Assembly (NCBI RefSeq): GCF_000620465.1
Contig: NZ_KK211140.1
Coordinates: forward strand, 248,001 to 312,000
Length of the DNA: 64,000 nt
Direction of reading: 5' to 3'
Origin: Ralstonia sp. UNC404CL21Col
GTDB taxonomy: Bacteria; Pseudomonadota; Gammaproteobacteria; Burkholderiales; Burkholderiaceae
In this document: positions 7,965 through 17,330 of the stretch, in pieces
How the letters are laid out: each line of letters begins with the position of its first letter
Position numbering within the stretch: position 1 is the first letter of the stretch
Notes under the pieces: model-generated
Databases searched by the model: none
Told to the model about the DNA's origin: nothing
The model's input: only the letters and a program-made list of their open reading frames with translations
Position numbers and translations under genes: made by a program

Positions 7965-9014
7965 TCAGCCGGCCGGATGGAGATCGGCCTCCGAGGTGAA
8001 CGAATCGGCGAAGAATGCGTCCGGATGCATTCCGCACTGGGCAGCGAAGTCCGTGCGGGCCGAGTTGATCACCACCGGCGCGCCACAGGCGTAGACCTCG
8101 TGCCCCGACAGATCGGGGTAGTCGGCCATCACGGCCTGGTGAACGAAACCGGTGCGGCCCGTCCAGGCGTCTTCGGGCAGGGCGTTGGAGACGACCGGCA
8201 CGTACGTGAAGTTCGGCAGCGTGCGCGCCCATTCTTCGGCCTTGGCGTGCATGTACAGGTCTTGCGGGCGGCGGCCGCCCCAGTACAGCGTCATCGGGCG
8301 CGTGCTGCCGATGAACTGGGCATGCTCGATGATTGCCTTGATGGGCGCAAAGCCGGTGCCCGAGGCCAGCAGGATGATCGGCTTGTCGGATTCTTCACGC
8401 AGGAAGAAGCTGCCCAGCGGACCTTCGAAGCGCAGGATGTCGCGCTCCTTCATGGCCGGGGCGCCTTCCTTGGCGCCAAACACGTAGTCCGTAAACGCGC
8501 CGCCCGGCATGTGGCGGATGTGCAGCTCGATCGGGCCGTCGTCGTGGGGCGGATTGGCGATCGAGTAGCTGCGGCGCTTGCCGTCGCGCAGGAGAAATTC
8601 CACGTACTGCCCGGCCAGAAATTGCATACGCTCGGTGGCAGGCAGTTGCAGCTTGACGATGGTGACGTCCGGCGCGGCCTTCTCCAGCGACGCGACACGG
8701 CATGGGATCTTCTTGATGGGGACATCGCCGGCGCCGTGCACTTCGCGCACTTCGATGGTGACGTCCGTGGCAGGCGTGGCGCAGCAGAACAGCGCGCGGC
8801 CTTCGGTGGCCTCCTGGGCGGTCAGCGCGTTGGGCGAGTGGTTGCCCTGAACGATGGAGCCCTCGCGCACCTGGCCCTTGCACGAGCCGCATGCGCCGTT
8901 CTTGCAGCCGTACGGCAGGCCGATGCCCTGGCGCAGCGCTGCTGCAAGGATGGTCTCGCCGTCTTCGGCCTGGAACTGGCGGCCGCTGGGCAGCACGTTG
9001 ATCTGGTAAGCCAT
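7965..9014 (-). CDS. 2Fe-2S ferredoxin/FAD/NAD(P) oxidoreductase (CDP-6-deoxy-delta-3,4-glucoseen reductase-like)
   Basis: A 349-residue electron-transfer flavoprotein. An N-terminal plant-type ferredoxin domain carries Cys37, Cys42, Cys45 and Cys77 or Cys78. It is followed by an FAD-binding barrel with RRSYSIANPP and an NAD(P)-binding domain with LASGTGFAPIKAI. This order matches AscD/phenol-hydroxylase-reductase-like enzymes, and betaproteobacterial genomes commonly annotate it as CDP-6-deoxy-delta-3,4-glucoseen reductase. No dideoxysugar genes are nearby, so the real electron acceptor is unknown. It is read divergently from the SDR gene. Confidence 0.85.
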   Translation of the reverse strand: MAYQINVLPSGRQFQAEDGETILAAALRQGIGLPYGCKNGACGSCKGQVREGSIVQGNHSPNALTAQEATEGRALFCCATPATDVTIEVREVHGAGDVPIKKIPCRVASLEKAAPDVTIVKLQLPATERMQFLAGQYVEFLLRDGKRRSYSIANPPHDDGPIELHIRHMPGGAFTDYVFGAKEGAPAMKERDILRFEGPLGSFFLREESDKPIILLASGTGFAPIKAIIEHAQFIGSTRPMTLYWGGRRPQDLYMHAKAEEWARTLPNFTYVPVVSNALPEDAWTGRTGFVHQAVMADYPDLSGHEVYACGAPVVINSARTDFAAQCGMHPDAFFADSFTSEADLHPAG

Positions 9015-9066
9015 CTACAATCCGAATATGTTGAAAAGAGTGTCTGGTCGCCCTGATGGGCATGCA

Positions 9067-10095
9067 ATGGTGGTCAATCCGGCAGCACGTCCGATGGTGA
9101 ATCAGTCAGTCGCTCGGCCATCCAATCCTGCACCACGTCTGGGACGCCCGCGCGTGCTGATCGTCGGCTGCGGCGATGTCGGGCAGCGCTGCCTGACGTT
9201 GCTGCGCTCGCGTTTTCGCGTCTTTGCCGTCACCTCGCGCCTTGAAGGTCGCGCTTCGTTGCGCGAAGCGGGTGCCGTGCCGATTGTCGCCAACCTGGAC
9301 GATGCCGCGTCGCTGCAACGGCTGCGAGGGTTGAGCCCCCGCGTGCTGCATCTGGCACCGCCGCCCGCAGTTGGCAACGATGATCCGCGTACCGCCGCGC
9401 TGCTGCATACGCTGGCGCAACCGTCCCCGAATTCCACCGCCACAAAACGTCGCATTTTACCCGAGCGGGCGCACAAGTCTGGTGGCCTCACTGGCCGCTT
9501 GAAAACCCGCCTCCAAGCGCGTGCGTTTGTCTATGCCAGTACCAGCGGTGTCTACGGTGATGCGGGAGGCGCCTGGGTAGACGAAGCCCGGCCCGTGAAG
9601 CCCACCACGGCGCGTGCGCAGCGCCGGGTCGCCGCCGAGCGCCGCGTGCGCTGGTTCGGCGCGGGCGGCGGCTGGCGCACGTCGATCCTGCGCATTCCCG
9701 GCATTTATGCGGCGGATCGGCTGCCCGTTGCGCGGCTGCAGCGCGGTACGCCCGCCCTGCGCGCGGAGGATGACGTCTACACCAACCACATTCACGCCGA
9801 CGACCTCGCGCGCGCTGTCATTGCCGCGCTGTTCCGGGGCCGGCCGCAGCGCGTCGTGCATGCGAGCGACGCCTCGGAGCTGCGCATGGGCGATTACTTC
9901 GACGCCGTGGCCGACGCACGCGGGTTGCAGCGGCCGCCGCGCATTTCGCGCGCCGAAGCGGCTCAGCAGATCGAGCCGGCGCTGCTGTCGTTCATGAGCG
10001 AATCGCGCCGGCTGCGCAACACGCGGCTTGCGCGTGAACTGCGGGTGGCGCTGCGCTACCCGACGGTCGCGGATTTCCTGGGCAGCGAGGCCTGA
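9067..10095 (+). CDS. NAD(P)-binding SDR/epimerase family protein (YeeZ-like)
   Basis: This protein of about 342 residues has an N-terminal Rossmann motif, VLIVGCGDVGQRC, and the SDR triad region RAFVYASTSGVYGDAGG, so it is an extended SDR of the NAD-dependent epimerase/dehydratase group. The substrate is unknown. The start is uncertain: ATGs at 9028, 9067 and 9094 are in frame and none has a clear ribosome binding site. I reject 9028 because it would almost touch the divergent start at 9014. A basic segment around residues 110-145 separates the two halves and may be a loop insertion. The diguanylate cyclase gene starts two bases after its stop. Confidence 0.75.
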   Translation: MVVNPAARPMVNQSVARPSNPAPRLGRPRVLIVGCGDVGQRCLTLLRSRFRVFAVTSRLEGRASLREAGAVPIVANLDDAASLQRLRGLSPRVLHLAPPPAVGNDDPRTAALLHTLAQPSPNSTATKRRILPERAHKSGGLTGRLKTRLQARAFVYASTSGVYGDAGGAWVDEARPVKPTTARAQRRVAAERRVRWFGAGGGWRTSILRIPGIYAADRLPVARLQRGTPALRAEDDVYTNHIHADDLARAVIAALFRGRPQRVVHASDASELRMGDYFDAVADARGLQRPPRISRAEAAQQIEPALLSFMSESRRLRNTRLARELRVALRYPTVADFLGSEA

Positions 10096-10096
10096 C

Positions 10097-11761
10097 ATGA
10101 AGGTGCCGGCGCCCGCCCCAACGTCGTCGCATGGCGCCCGGCTGCGCATTGCGCGATGGGCGCTTTGGCTGTCTGCGGCGCTGGTGGGCGTGGGTGTCTC
10201 GTGGTTTGCCGCCTGCTTCGTGGCCGATTCGATGAGCGCGCGCGACGTGCAGCAGATGGTGGATGCGCGGCGCCAGTTGGGCGCCCAGGTGGCGGAGGGG
10301 ATGTCGAGCCAGATCACCGCCGACGTGGCCCTGCTGCGCGCGCTGCCGCAGACGCTCGCGCAGATCGACGCCATCCCGCGTGCGGTGCAGCGTGTCGACA
10401 CCCGGCGCTGGAACCTGATGGACCAGGGCTCGCGTGCGGAACAGGCGATGTCGCATCCCGAAGTGGTCGACATCGACGCATTCCTGAATGCCACCGCCGG
10501 CAATCTCGGGCTGGACTACGTGTGGGTCGTGAACCAGAACAATTACGTGGTGCTGGCCAACAATGCCGGTCGTGCCGATTCGTTCGTCGGCGTGCAGTCG
10601 AGCATGCAGCCGTATATGAAGGAGGCGATGCTGGGCGGCCTGGGCGAGCAGTTCACGGTGGGCCGGGTGACGGGCGTGCCGGGCCTGTTCTTCGCCGCGC
10701 CGGTGTATGACGCGGGTGGATACCTGATCGCGGTGATGGGCACCAAGGTGAGCCTCGCGCGGTTGCAGCACTGGGTATCGCATCCGACATCGCTGGTGAC
10801 TGATCCGAATGGGCTGATCATTCTGTCGACCGATGCGTCGCTGGTCGGCAAGATCCTGCCCGATGCGCGCCTGCAGCGCATGGGCGCCAGCGACCGGTAC
10901 AACGCCTACCAGCGCGTCGACTTCGAGCCGTGGCCCTATCAGCCGACCGCGAAGGCGCATCCCGACGTGCCGAGCTGGGTGCCGGCCGAGGTGCGCGATA
11001 CGTTGGCCTGGCGCGAGGGCAGTGCGATTCCATCGCTCACCGTGTCGCGCAATGCGAGCGCAGACCTCACCGTTGTCGTGGCCGAGCCGCTGCCGGCGTG
11101 GGGGCAGCAGATCGCCAACCATGCGCGCAATCGGATGATCGGGTTCGTGCTGTTCGTGAGCGTGCTGGCTACGTTCGTGCTCGTGGCGTGGTCGTTGGTG
11201 CGCGAGCGGCAGCACCACCGTGTGACGCGCCATCTGAACCAGCGGCTGCAGCGCACCAACAGCGCACTCGCCAATGAAGCGCATTTCGACCATCTGACAG
11301 GTGTTCTGACGCGCCGCCGCTTCCTGGCGCTGTTCGACACGGTGCTCGCGCGTGCCCACAATCGCGCCGAACCACTCGTGCTGGTGCTGGCCGATCTGGA
11401 TCACTTCAAGCGGATCAACGACACATGGGGCCACGCTGTGGGCGACATGGCGCTGCAGCGCTTTGCGTCGCTTGCCACGGGCGTGCTGCGCAGCAGTGAC
11501 CTGGTTGGGCGGTTGGGCGGCGAGGAATTCGCCATGGTGATGGGCCGCACCACGCTGGAAACCGCCACCGAGGTGGCCGAGCGCCTGCGCACCGCGGTGG
11601 CCGAGAGCGACGAAAGTTTTCCGACCGGGCTCTCGATGACGGTCAGCATGGGCATGACGGTCTGCCGGCCGGGCGATACCGCGTCGGAAATGCTCAAGCG
11701 CGCCGATCTGGCGCTGTATCGCGCCAAGGAAAGCGGGCGCAACCGGCACGTGGCCGGCTGA
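10097..11761 (+). CDS. Membrane-bound diguanylate cyclase with periplasmic sensor domain
   Basis: A 554-residue GGDEF protein that should make cyclic-di-GMP from two GTP. It has an N-terminal membrane segment (about residues 20-42), a periplasmic dCACHE-like sensor region (about 50-340), a second membrane segment around 350-370 and a C-terminal GGDEF domain. The active-site motif is GGEEF at residues 474-478, which is a catalytically competent variant. An RSSD motif five residues before it is the product-inhibition I-site. There is no EAL or HD-GYP domain. The signal sensed is unknown. The ATG at 10097 directly follows the SDR stop. Confidence 0.88.
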   Translation: MKVPAPAPTSSHGARLRIARWALWLSAALVGVGVSWFAACFVADSMSARDVQQMVDARRQLGAQVAEGMSSQITADVALLRALPQTLAQIDAIPRAVQRVDTRRWNLMDQGSRAEQAMSHPEVVDIDAFLNATAGNLGLDYVWVVNQNNYVVLANNAGRADSFVGVQSSMQPYMKEAMLGGLGEQFTVGRVTGVPGLFFAAPVYDAGGYLIAVMGTKVSLARLQHWVSHPTSLVTDPNGLIILSTDASLVGKILPDARLQRMGASDRYNAYQRVDFEPWPYQPTAKAHPDVPSWVPAEVRDTLAWREGSAIPSLTVSRNASADLTVVVAEPLPAWGQQIANHARNRMIGFVLFVSVLATFVLVAWSLVRERQHHRVTRHLNQRLQRTNSALANEAHFDHLTGVLTRRRFLALFDTVLARAHNRAEPLVLVLADLDHFKRINDTWGHAVGDMALQRFASLATGVLRSSDLVGRLGGEEFAMVMGRTTLETATEVAERLRTAVAESDESFPTGLSMTVSMGMTVCRPGDTASEMLKRADLALYRAKESGRNRHVAG

Positions 11762-11770
11762 GCGTTGGGA

Positions 11771-13588
11771 CTAGCGCGCCGCGCGGCCCGCGCGACGACG
11801 GCGAAGTTCAAGCTGCGTGCGTGCGCCCGACAGCGGCACACGGCGGAAGCGTTCACGGCGCTGTTCTTCATCGAAGAATGCCAGCGATGGTTTGACCAGA
11901 TCGCTGCGCGAGACAATGCCCACCAACGCGCGCGACTGCGAATCGGCCACCACCGGGAGCCGCTCCAGCCCATGCACCGCCAGCCGCGTGGCAACGATGC
12001 GGCAGGTCTCGCCCGGCAACGCCATCACGGGGGCGTTCGCGCCAAACAATTCGGCCACGGTGACGGCGCCGCGCTTCTGGGCCGCCAGCAGCGCATCGCG
12101 GTCGAGCATGCCGATCAGCCTGCCATTCGGACCGCCTTGCACCACGGGAAATGCACGGTGCGCCTGTCTGACGCCAAAGCGGTCGGCGAGTGTATCGGCC
12201 AGCGTGGCCTGTGCGTCGATGGTCTGCACGGAACGCGTCATCACCTCGTCCACGGCGTGGCGCTCGAGCGGATCGACAGCGTATTCGCGATAGATGTGGA
12301 AGCCGCGGCGCGCGATCTTCTCGGTCATGATCGAGCGTGGCATGGTCAGCACGACAAAACCGTAGGACACCGCGACCGCAAGCAAAATCGGCAGCAGCGC
12401 ATTGACATCGTGCGTGAGCCCAAAGGCGAAGACGATGGCCGTGAGCGGGGCGCCCAGCACACCGGCCAGCATGGCGGCCATGCAGACAAGCGGCCACAGG
12501 CCCGGATCACCGCCCGGCAGCACAGGCCCGACGAGCACACCAAGACCAGCGCCCATCATCAGCAGCGGAGCGAGCACACCGCCCGACGTGCCGGAGCCCA
12601 GCGCGATTACCCAGATGATGGCCTTGACCACCAGCAGCGCCAGCGCCACGCGGATGGCGAGATGGTTGTGCAGCAGGTCGCCGATGACGTCGTAGCCGAC
12701 GCCCAGGGCGCGCGGTTCGAAATAGCCGCCAATGCCCACCACCAGGCCGCCGATGGCCGGCCACCACATCCAGTGGATCGGCAGGCGGCCAAACAGGTCT
12801 TCGGTCTTGTACAGCGCCATCGACAGCGAGCGCGCCAGCGCGCCGCACAGCAACCCGGCGATCACGCACGAGCCCAGCGCAGGCAGCGTCGCGGGCGCGG
12901 TTTCCAGCGGGAAGAGGGGGCCGGGCTCCAGCACCAGCACACGGAGGAAGCCCGCCACCGCGCAGGCCACCGCCACGGGCAGCATGCTGCGCGGGCGCCA
13001 TTCGAACAGCAGCAGTTCCACCGCCAGCAGCAAGGCGGCGACGGGCGTGCCGAACACGGCCGTCATGCCAGCGGTGGCGCCGGCCACCAGCAGCGTCTTG
13101 CGCTCGGCGGCGGTCAGCTTGAAGAACTGCGCGAACAGCGAGCCGATCGCGCCGCCGGTCATGATGATCGGGCCTTCCGCGCCAAATGGCCCGCCGCTGC
13201 CGATCACGACGCCCGACGACAGCGGCTTGAGCACCGCCACCTTCGGCGACATCTTGCTCTTGCCGAACAGGATCGCTTCGATGGCCTCGGGAATGCCGTG
13301 CCCGCGGATCTTCTCCGAACCGAAGCGCGCCATCAGCCCGACGACGAGCCCGCCGATGAGCGGCACCGCAATCACCCAGGCGCCGAGCGTATTGGTGGCC
13401 GGCGATCGATCCGCCAGCGACAGCGTCTGGAAAAAGAACAGGTTGGTGAAGAAGCGGATCAGGTGGAGCAGCACCGTCGCCGCCAGCGTTGCAAACGCAG
13501 CGATGACGACAGCCAGCGCCGTGGTGCGGAACAGCGTGGTGTCCGTTGCAAAGTCGCGCCGATGCTGTGGGTGTTCAACGTTGTGCAT
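11771..13588 (-). CDS. ClC-family chloride channel/antiporter with two CBS domains
   Basis: A 605-residue ClC protein. About 430 membrane-embedded residues carry the anion-selectivity motifs GSGGPFGAEGP (130-140, with the gating glutamate at 138) and GSGTSGGVLAP further on. Two CBS domains follow at about 465-525 and 535-585 and probably bind adenine nucleotides for regulation. The frame continues upstream of 13588, but MHNVEHPQHRRDF fits the family start and avoids overlap with the MarR gene, which ends four bases before it on the same strand. Co-transcription with marR is likely. Channel versus H+/Cl- exchanger cannot be decided here. Confidence 0.88.
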   Translation of the reverse strand: MHNVEHPQHRRDFATDTTLFRTTALAVVIAAFATLAATVLLHLIRFFTNLFFFQTLSLADRSPATNTLGAWVIAVPLIGGLVVGLMARFGSEKIRGHGIPEAIEAILFGKSKMSPKVAVLKPLSSGVVIGSGGPFGAEGPIIMTGGAIGSLFAQFFKLTAAERKTLLVAGATAGMTAVFGTPVAALLLAVELLLFEWRPRSMLPVAVACAVAGFLRVLVLEPGPLFPLETAPATLPALGSCVIAGLLCGALARSLSMALYKTEDLFGRLPIHWMWWPAIGGLVVGIGGYFEPRALGVGYDVIGDLLHNHLAIRVALALLVVKAIIWVIALGSGTSGGVLAPLLMMGAGLGVLVGPVLPGGDPGLWPLVCMAAMLAGVLGAPLTAIVFAFGLTHDVNALLPILLAVAVSYGFVVLTMPRSIMTEKIARRGFHIYREYAVDPLERHAVDEVMTRSVQTIDAQATLADTLADRFGVRQAHRAFPVVQGGPNGRLIGMLDRDALLAAQKRGAVTVAELFGANAPVMALPGETCRIVATRLAVHGLERLPVVADSQSRALVGIVSRSDLVKPSLAFFDEEQRRERFRRVPLSGARTQLELRRRRAGRAAR

Positions 13589-13592
13589 GACG

Positions 13593-14030
13593 TTACTGCT
13601 CGGCCGTGGGTTCGGCAGGTTGATCGAGGTGCGGAAGCTTGAAGGCGCGGCTGAAGGCCGACAGCTCGCTCTGGTGCAGCTCGGCCAGCAGCGCAACGAG
13701 GTGATCGCCCTTTCTGGAAAGATGCACTTCCACCTGGCGCGCGTCGGTATCGCTCTGACGGCGCACGACCAGGCCGGCTTCTTCGCAACGCGTGACGAGC
13801 GCCGCCGTGCCGTGCGGCGCCGCCTGCAGGCGCTCGGCCAGTTCGCCAACGGTGGCCCATTCGCGCCCGGCATAGCCTTTCACGTGCAGCAGCAGTTGAT
13901 ACTGCAGCGGGGTGATGCCCTTGGCCTGGATCAGATCTTCGGACGCGCGCAGGAAGCGGCGCAGGTGGTAGCGGAAATTGGAGAGATTCTCGAAATCCTG
14001 CTTGGACAAAGGGCGTGCGGAAGTGGACAT
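13593..14030 (-). CDS. MarR family transcriptional regulator
   Basis: A 145-residue winged-helix MarR protein. The helix-turn-helix and wing regions are visible in EWATVGELAERLQAAPHGTAALVTRCEEAG and RRQSDTDARQVEVHLSRKG (about residues 55-105). I chose MSTSARPLSKQDF at 14030 because upstream in-frame codons run into a palindromic, AT-rich operator-like stretch. It heads the marR-ClC transcript and faces the luciferase-like oxidoreductase/MFS/AKR operon, so it probably represses itself and perhaps that operon. Confidence 0.85.
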   Translation of the reverse strand: MSTSARPLSKQDFENLSNFRYHLRRFLRASEDLIQAKGITPLQYQLLLHVKGYAGREWATVGELAERLQAAPHGTAALVTRCEEAGLVVRRQSDTDARQVEVHLSRKGDHLVALLAELHQSELSAFSRAFKLPHLDQPAEPTAEQ

Positions 14031-14055
14031 GGCGCAAATAATGGGTTTGCGGCCG

Positions 14056-14080
14056 AATATATCACTATGTGACATATATT
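14056..14080. promoter_or_regulatory. Imperfect palindrome, candidate MarR operator
   Basis: AT-rich arms AATATA and TATATT flank a TCAC-TAT-GTGA core, 26 bases upstream of the marR start codon. Size, symmetry and position are what is expected for autorepression by a MarR dimer. The core and outer arms are offset by two bases, so symmetry is imperfect. Confidence 0.5.
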
Positions 14081-14140
14081 GGAAAGCCGACGCGCGCGCT
14101 GTGCTGACACCCTGCAGTGCGCCCCAATCCACATGCATTG

Positions 14141-14155
14141 TTGATTGACAATCAA
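14141..14155. promoter_or_regulatory. Perfect 15-bp palindrome upstream of the LLM oxidoreductase
   Basis: TTGATTGACAATCAA is symmetric around its central base. It contains TTGACA (14145-14150), but no convincing -10 box lies 16-18 bases further on. It may be a second operator in the divergent region. Confidence 0.4.
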
Positions 14156-14273
14156 GACTGTTTCGTCGGCGGACGGGTTTTTCTGCAAAGGTGGAACCCG
14201 CACACTGCCATCCATGCTCATTACGCCGGTCGCAGGCGCTGTCTCTTCAGCGCCGTTTGAACCGGTCACAACC

Positions 14274-15218
14274 ATGTCCCCCGCACTCGACAAACTGACA
14301 CACGGCGGCTTCAGCATCGGCATCGAGTTGCCGCTCGACAACGATTGGTCCCCGGCCGGCGACGCGAAGCGCCTGCGTGACGGGCGCCGTCACGGTGTCC
14401 CTGATCTTGAACACCACGCGACGCTCGCCAAGCTCGCTGATTCGCTCGGTTTTCGTGCCCTGTGGGTGCGCGATGTGCCGGTCTACGACCCGGCGTTCGG
14501 CGATGCGGCGCAGGTGTTCGAAGTGTTCTCGTACCTCGGCTACCTGGCCGGCATCACGCGCAACATCCTGCTCGGCACGGCCGCCGTGGTGCTGCCGTTG
14601 CGCGAGCCGCTGCTGACGCTCAAGTCGGCCGCGACGATCCAGGAGTTGAGCGGCGGTCGTCTGCTGCTCGGCGTGGCCAGCGGTGATCGGCCTGTCGAAT
14701 ATCCGCTGTTCGGCCGCGACTTCGAGTCGCGCGGCGCCAACTTCCGCGACCAGATCGCGCTATTGCGTGATGGCGCGCGCGACAGGTTGCCCGCCGGCTT
14801 GGAAGTTCTTCCGGCCGTGCGCACGCCGGTTCCGCTGCTGGTGGCCGGCCTCGCGCAACAGACGCCGGCCTGGATCGGCGCGCACATGGACGGTTGCCTT
14901 GCCTATCCGGGCACACCGGCCGATCACGCGCAACGCGCCGCCGCATGGCGTGCCGTTGCCGGCGACAAGCCCTACGTGAGCTTCATCCACCTCGATCTGG
15001 CGGATGACCCGCACGAACCGCTGCAACGTCATCGCTTTGGCGCACGCGCCGGGCGCATTGCATTGTCCGAAGAATTGGCGGCGATGCGTGAGGCCGGTGT
15101 GCAGCATATCGGGCTGCATTTCCGCCGAAATCGTCGCCCGCTTGCTGAAACGTTTGCGGAAATCGCGGCAGAAGTCCTGCCCGCTTTCCATTCCTCTGCC
15201 TTGGAGTACACCGCATGA
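14274..15218 (+). CDS. LLM-class flavin-dependent oxidoreductase
   Basis: A bacterial-luciferase-like monooxygenase of about 314 residues that uses reduced flavin. The fold is recognised from GFSIGIELPLDNDW near the start, LGFRALWVRDVPVYDP, and ELSGGRLLLGVASGDRP. It most resembles the luciferase-type oxidoreductase subgroup without a known substrate. In-frame ATGs at 14145 and 14214 exist, but the domain begins about eight residues after the 14274 ATG; no start has a good ribosome binding site. Its stop overlaps the MFS start (ATGA), so the two are translationally coupled. Confidence 0.8.
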   Translation: MSPALDKLTHGGFSIGIELPLDNDWSPAGDAKRLRDGRRHGVPDLEHHATLAKLADSLGFRALWVRDVPVYDPAFGDAAQVFEVFSYLGYLAGITRNILLGTAAVVLPLREPLLTLKSAATIQELSGGRLLLGVASGDRPVEYPLFGRDFESRGANFRDQIALLRDGARDRLPAGLEVLPAVRTPVPLLVAGLAQQTPAWIGAHMDGCLAYPGTPADHAQRAAAWRAVAGDKPYVSFIHLDLADDPHEPLQRHRFGARAGRIALSEELAAMREAGVQHIGLHFRRNRRPLAETFAEIAAEVLPAFHSSALEYTA

Positions 15219-16417
15219 ATTCCATCCAAACTTCCACCGAGCGCGAACGCAGCAGCGCCACGCTGCCACTGCTCGCGCTTGCCGCCGGCGCCTTTGGCAT
15301 CGGCACGACCGAGTTCTCGCCGATGGGCCTGCTGCCCGTGATTGCCGACGGCGTGCATGTATCGATTCCGCAGGCCGGCATGCTGATCAGCGCATACGCC
15401 ATCGGCGTGATGGTCGGCGCGCCGATCATGACGCTGTTGCTCGCACGCTGGCCGCGCCGCAAGGCGCTGATCGCGCTGATGAGCATCTTCACCATCGGCA
15501 ATCTGCTCTCTGCTGTGGCGCCGGATTACACGACGCTGCTCCTCGCCCGGCTCGTCACCAGCCTCAACCACGGCGCATTCTTCGGGCTGGGTTCGGTGGT
15601 AGCCGCCAGCCTTGTGCCGCGGGAGAAGCAGGCCAGCGCCGTGGCAACGATGTTCATGGGCCTGACGATCGCCAACGTCGGGGGTGTGCCGGCCGCGACG
15701 TGGCTGGGCCAGATGATCGGCTGGCGCATGTCGTTTGCCGCCACGGCAAGCCTGGGCCTGATCGCCATCGCGGGCCTGTTCACCGCACTGCCGAAGGGCG
15801 ATGCCGGCAAGATGCCCAACCTGCGCGCCGAGCTGGCCGTGCTGACACGTCCCGTGGTGCTTGGCGCGCTTGCCACCACGGTGCTCGGTGCCGGCGCGAT
15901 GTTCACGCTTTACACGTACGTTGCCCCGACGCTCGCCCAGCTGACCGGTGCCTCGCCGGCGTTCGTGACGGCCATGCTGGTGCTGATCGGCATCGGCTTT
16001 TCGATTGGCAACATTGCCGGCGGCCGCTTGGCCGATCGCTCGCTCGACGGCAGCCTGATCGGTTTCCTCGTGCTGTTGATCGTGACGATGCTCGCGTTTC
16101 CCGTGTTGGCCAAAACGCACGTCGGTGCGGCCGCCGCGTTGCTGGTGTGGGGCATTGCCACGTTCGCGGTCGTGCCGCCGCTGCAGATGCGCGTGATGCG
16201 TGCCGCGGCTGAAGCGCCGGGCCTTGCATCGTCGGTCAATGTGGGTGCATTCAACCTCGGCAACGCGCTGGGCGCGGCAGCGGGCGGTGCGGCCATCTCC
16301 GCAGGCCTGGGCTATGCGGCGGTGCCGATTGTCGGCGCGGTGATCGCTGCGGCGGGCCTTGCGCTGGTGGGACTGCACGTCGTGCAGCGTCGGGCACGCC
16401 TCGCCATGAACCCCTGA
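15215..16417 (+). CDS. MFS transporter, DHA1/AraJ-like efflux permease
   Basis: A 400-residue, 12-segment major facilitator. The signature loop between segments 2 and 3 is seen as [12 protein letters not shown], and the opening [18 protein letters not shown] is characteristic of the AraJ/YdhP/sugar-efflux branch of DHA1 drug:H+ antiporters. It sits between two oxidoreductases in one operon, which suggests export of a small toxic or carbonyl compound handled by those enzymes; this is inference. Confidence 0.87.
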   Translation: MNSIQTSTERERSSATLPLLALAAGAFGIGTTEFSPMGLLPVIADGVHVSIPQAGMLISAYAIGVMVGAPIMTLLLARWPRRKALIALMSIFTIGNLLSAVAPDYTTLLLARLVTSLNHGAFFGLGSVVAASLVPREKQASAVATMFMGLTIANVGGVPAATWLGQMIGWRMSFAATASLGLIAIAGLFTALPKGDAGKMPNLRAELAVLTRPVVLGALATTVLGAGAMFTLYTYVAPTLAQLTGASPAFVTAMLVLIGIGFSIGNIAGGRLADRSLDGSLIGFLVLLIVTMLAFPVLAKTHVGAAAALLVWGIATFAVVPPLQMRVMRAAAEAPGLASSVNVGAFNLGNALGAAAGGAAISAGLGYAAVPIVGAVIAAAGLALVGLHVVQRRARLAMNP

Positions 16418-16440
16418 TTCGATTTTCCCTGGAGCACAAG

Positions 16441-17247
16441 ATGAACAAGATTCCCGCTTTCGGCCTCGGCACGTTCCGCCTGAAGGGCCAGGTTGTCATC
16501 GACTCGGTTCGCAATGGCCTGGAACTCGGCTACCGCGCAATCGACACCGCACAGATCTACGGCAACGAAGCCGACGTGGGCGAGGCGATTGCCGGCTCAG
16601 GTGTGCGCCGCGAAGACCTCTTCCTCACCACCAAGATCTGGGTCGACAACTACGCCAAGGACAAGCTGGCGCCGAGCCTCGAAGACAGCCTCGCCAAGCT
16701 GCGCACCGATTACGTCGACCTCACGCTGATCCACTGGCCTGCGCCCAACAACGGCGTGTCGCTCGAAGAATTCATGACTGCGCTGGCCGACGCCAAGGCC
16801 CGGGGTTTGACGCGCGAGATCGGCGTCTCGAACTTCAATATCGCGCTGACGCTACAGGCGATGGCGGTGGTCGGCAAAGACGCCATCGCGACGAACCAGA
16901 TCGAGCTGAGCCCGTATCTGCAGAACCGCAAGCTCGTCGAATTCCTGCAGCGCGAGGGCATTCATGTCACGTCGTACATGACGCTCGCCTACGGCAAGGT
17001 GCTGGGCGATCCGGTGATCGACGCGATTGCACAGCGGCACGAGGCGACGCCGGCGCAGGTCGTGCTGGCCTGGGCGATGCAGCTGGGCTATTCGGTGATC
17101 CCGTCGTCGACCAAGCGTGAAAATCTTGCGAGCAACCTGCGCGCAAAAACGCTGCAACTGACCGCCGACGACATGGCGCAGATCGCCGCGCTTGAGCGCA
17201 ACGGCCGCGAGGTTTCACCAGACGGGCTGGCGCCGCACTGGGATTGA
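16441..17247 (+). CDS. dkgB: Aldo/keto reductase, 2,5-diketo-D-gluconate reductase B-like
   Basis: A 268-residue NADPH-dependent aldo-keto reductase. The catalytic tetrad can be placed: Asp35 and Tyr40 ([11 protein letters not shown]), Lys65 (LTTKIW) and His98 (LIHWP). The phosphate-binding region near the end reads [15 protein letters not shown]. Length and sequence fit DkgB (YafB), which reduces methylglyoxal and 2,5-diketogluconate. It ends the operon with the LLM and MFS genes and is followed by a bidirectional terminator. Confidence 0.88.
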   Translation: MNKIPAFGLGTFRLKGQVVIDSVRNGLELGYRAIDTAQIYGNEADVGEAIAGSGVRREDLFLTTKIWVDNYAKDKLAPSLEDSLAKLRTDYVDLTLIHWPAPNNGVSLEEFMTALADAKARGLTREIGVSNFNIALTLQAMAVVGKDAIATNQIELSPYLQNRKLVEFLQREGIHVTSYMTLAYGKVLGDPVIDAIAQRHEATPAQVVLAWAMQLGYSVIPSSTKRENLASNLRAKTLQLTADDMAQIAALERNGREVSPDGLAPHWD

Positions 17248-17270
17248 ACATAGCAGCACCGCCGCAATAG

Positions 17271-17299
17271 AAAAAGCCGCTCCGAAGAGCGGCTTTTTT
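17271..17299 (+). terminator. Bidirectional terminator between dkgB and ilvD
   Basis: AAAAAGCCGCTC (17271-17282), loop CGAA, GAGCGGCTTTTT (17287-17298). A and T tracts on both sides make it suitable for both converging genes. Confidence 0.9.
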
Positions 17300-17330
17300 C
17301 ACGTGGATCGAGCGCTTGGCCCGTGCTGCG

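Noticed and set aside
14145-14150. TTGACA as a -35 box for the LLM oxidoreductase operon
   Set aside because: No -10-like hexamer lies 15-19 bases downstream; the motif is better explained as part of a 15-bp palindrome.
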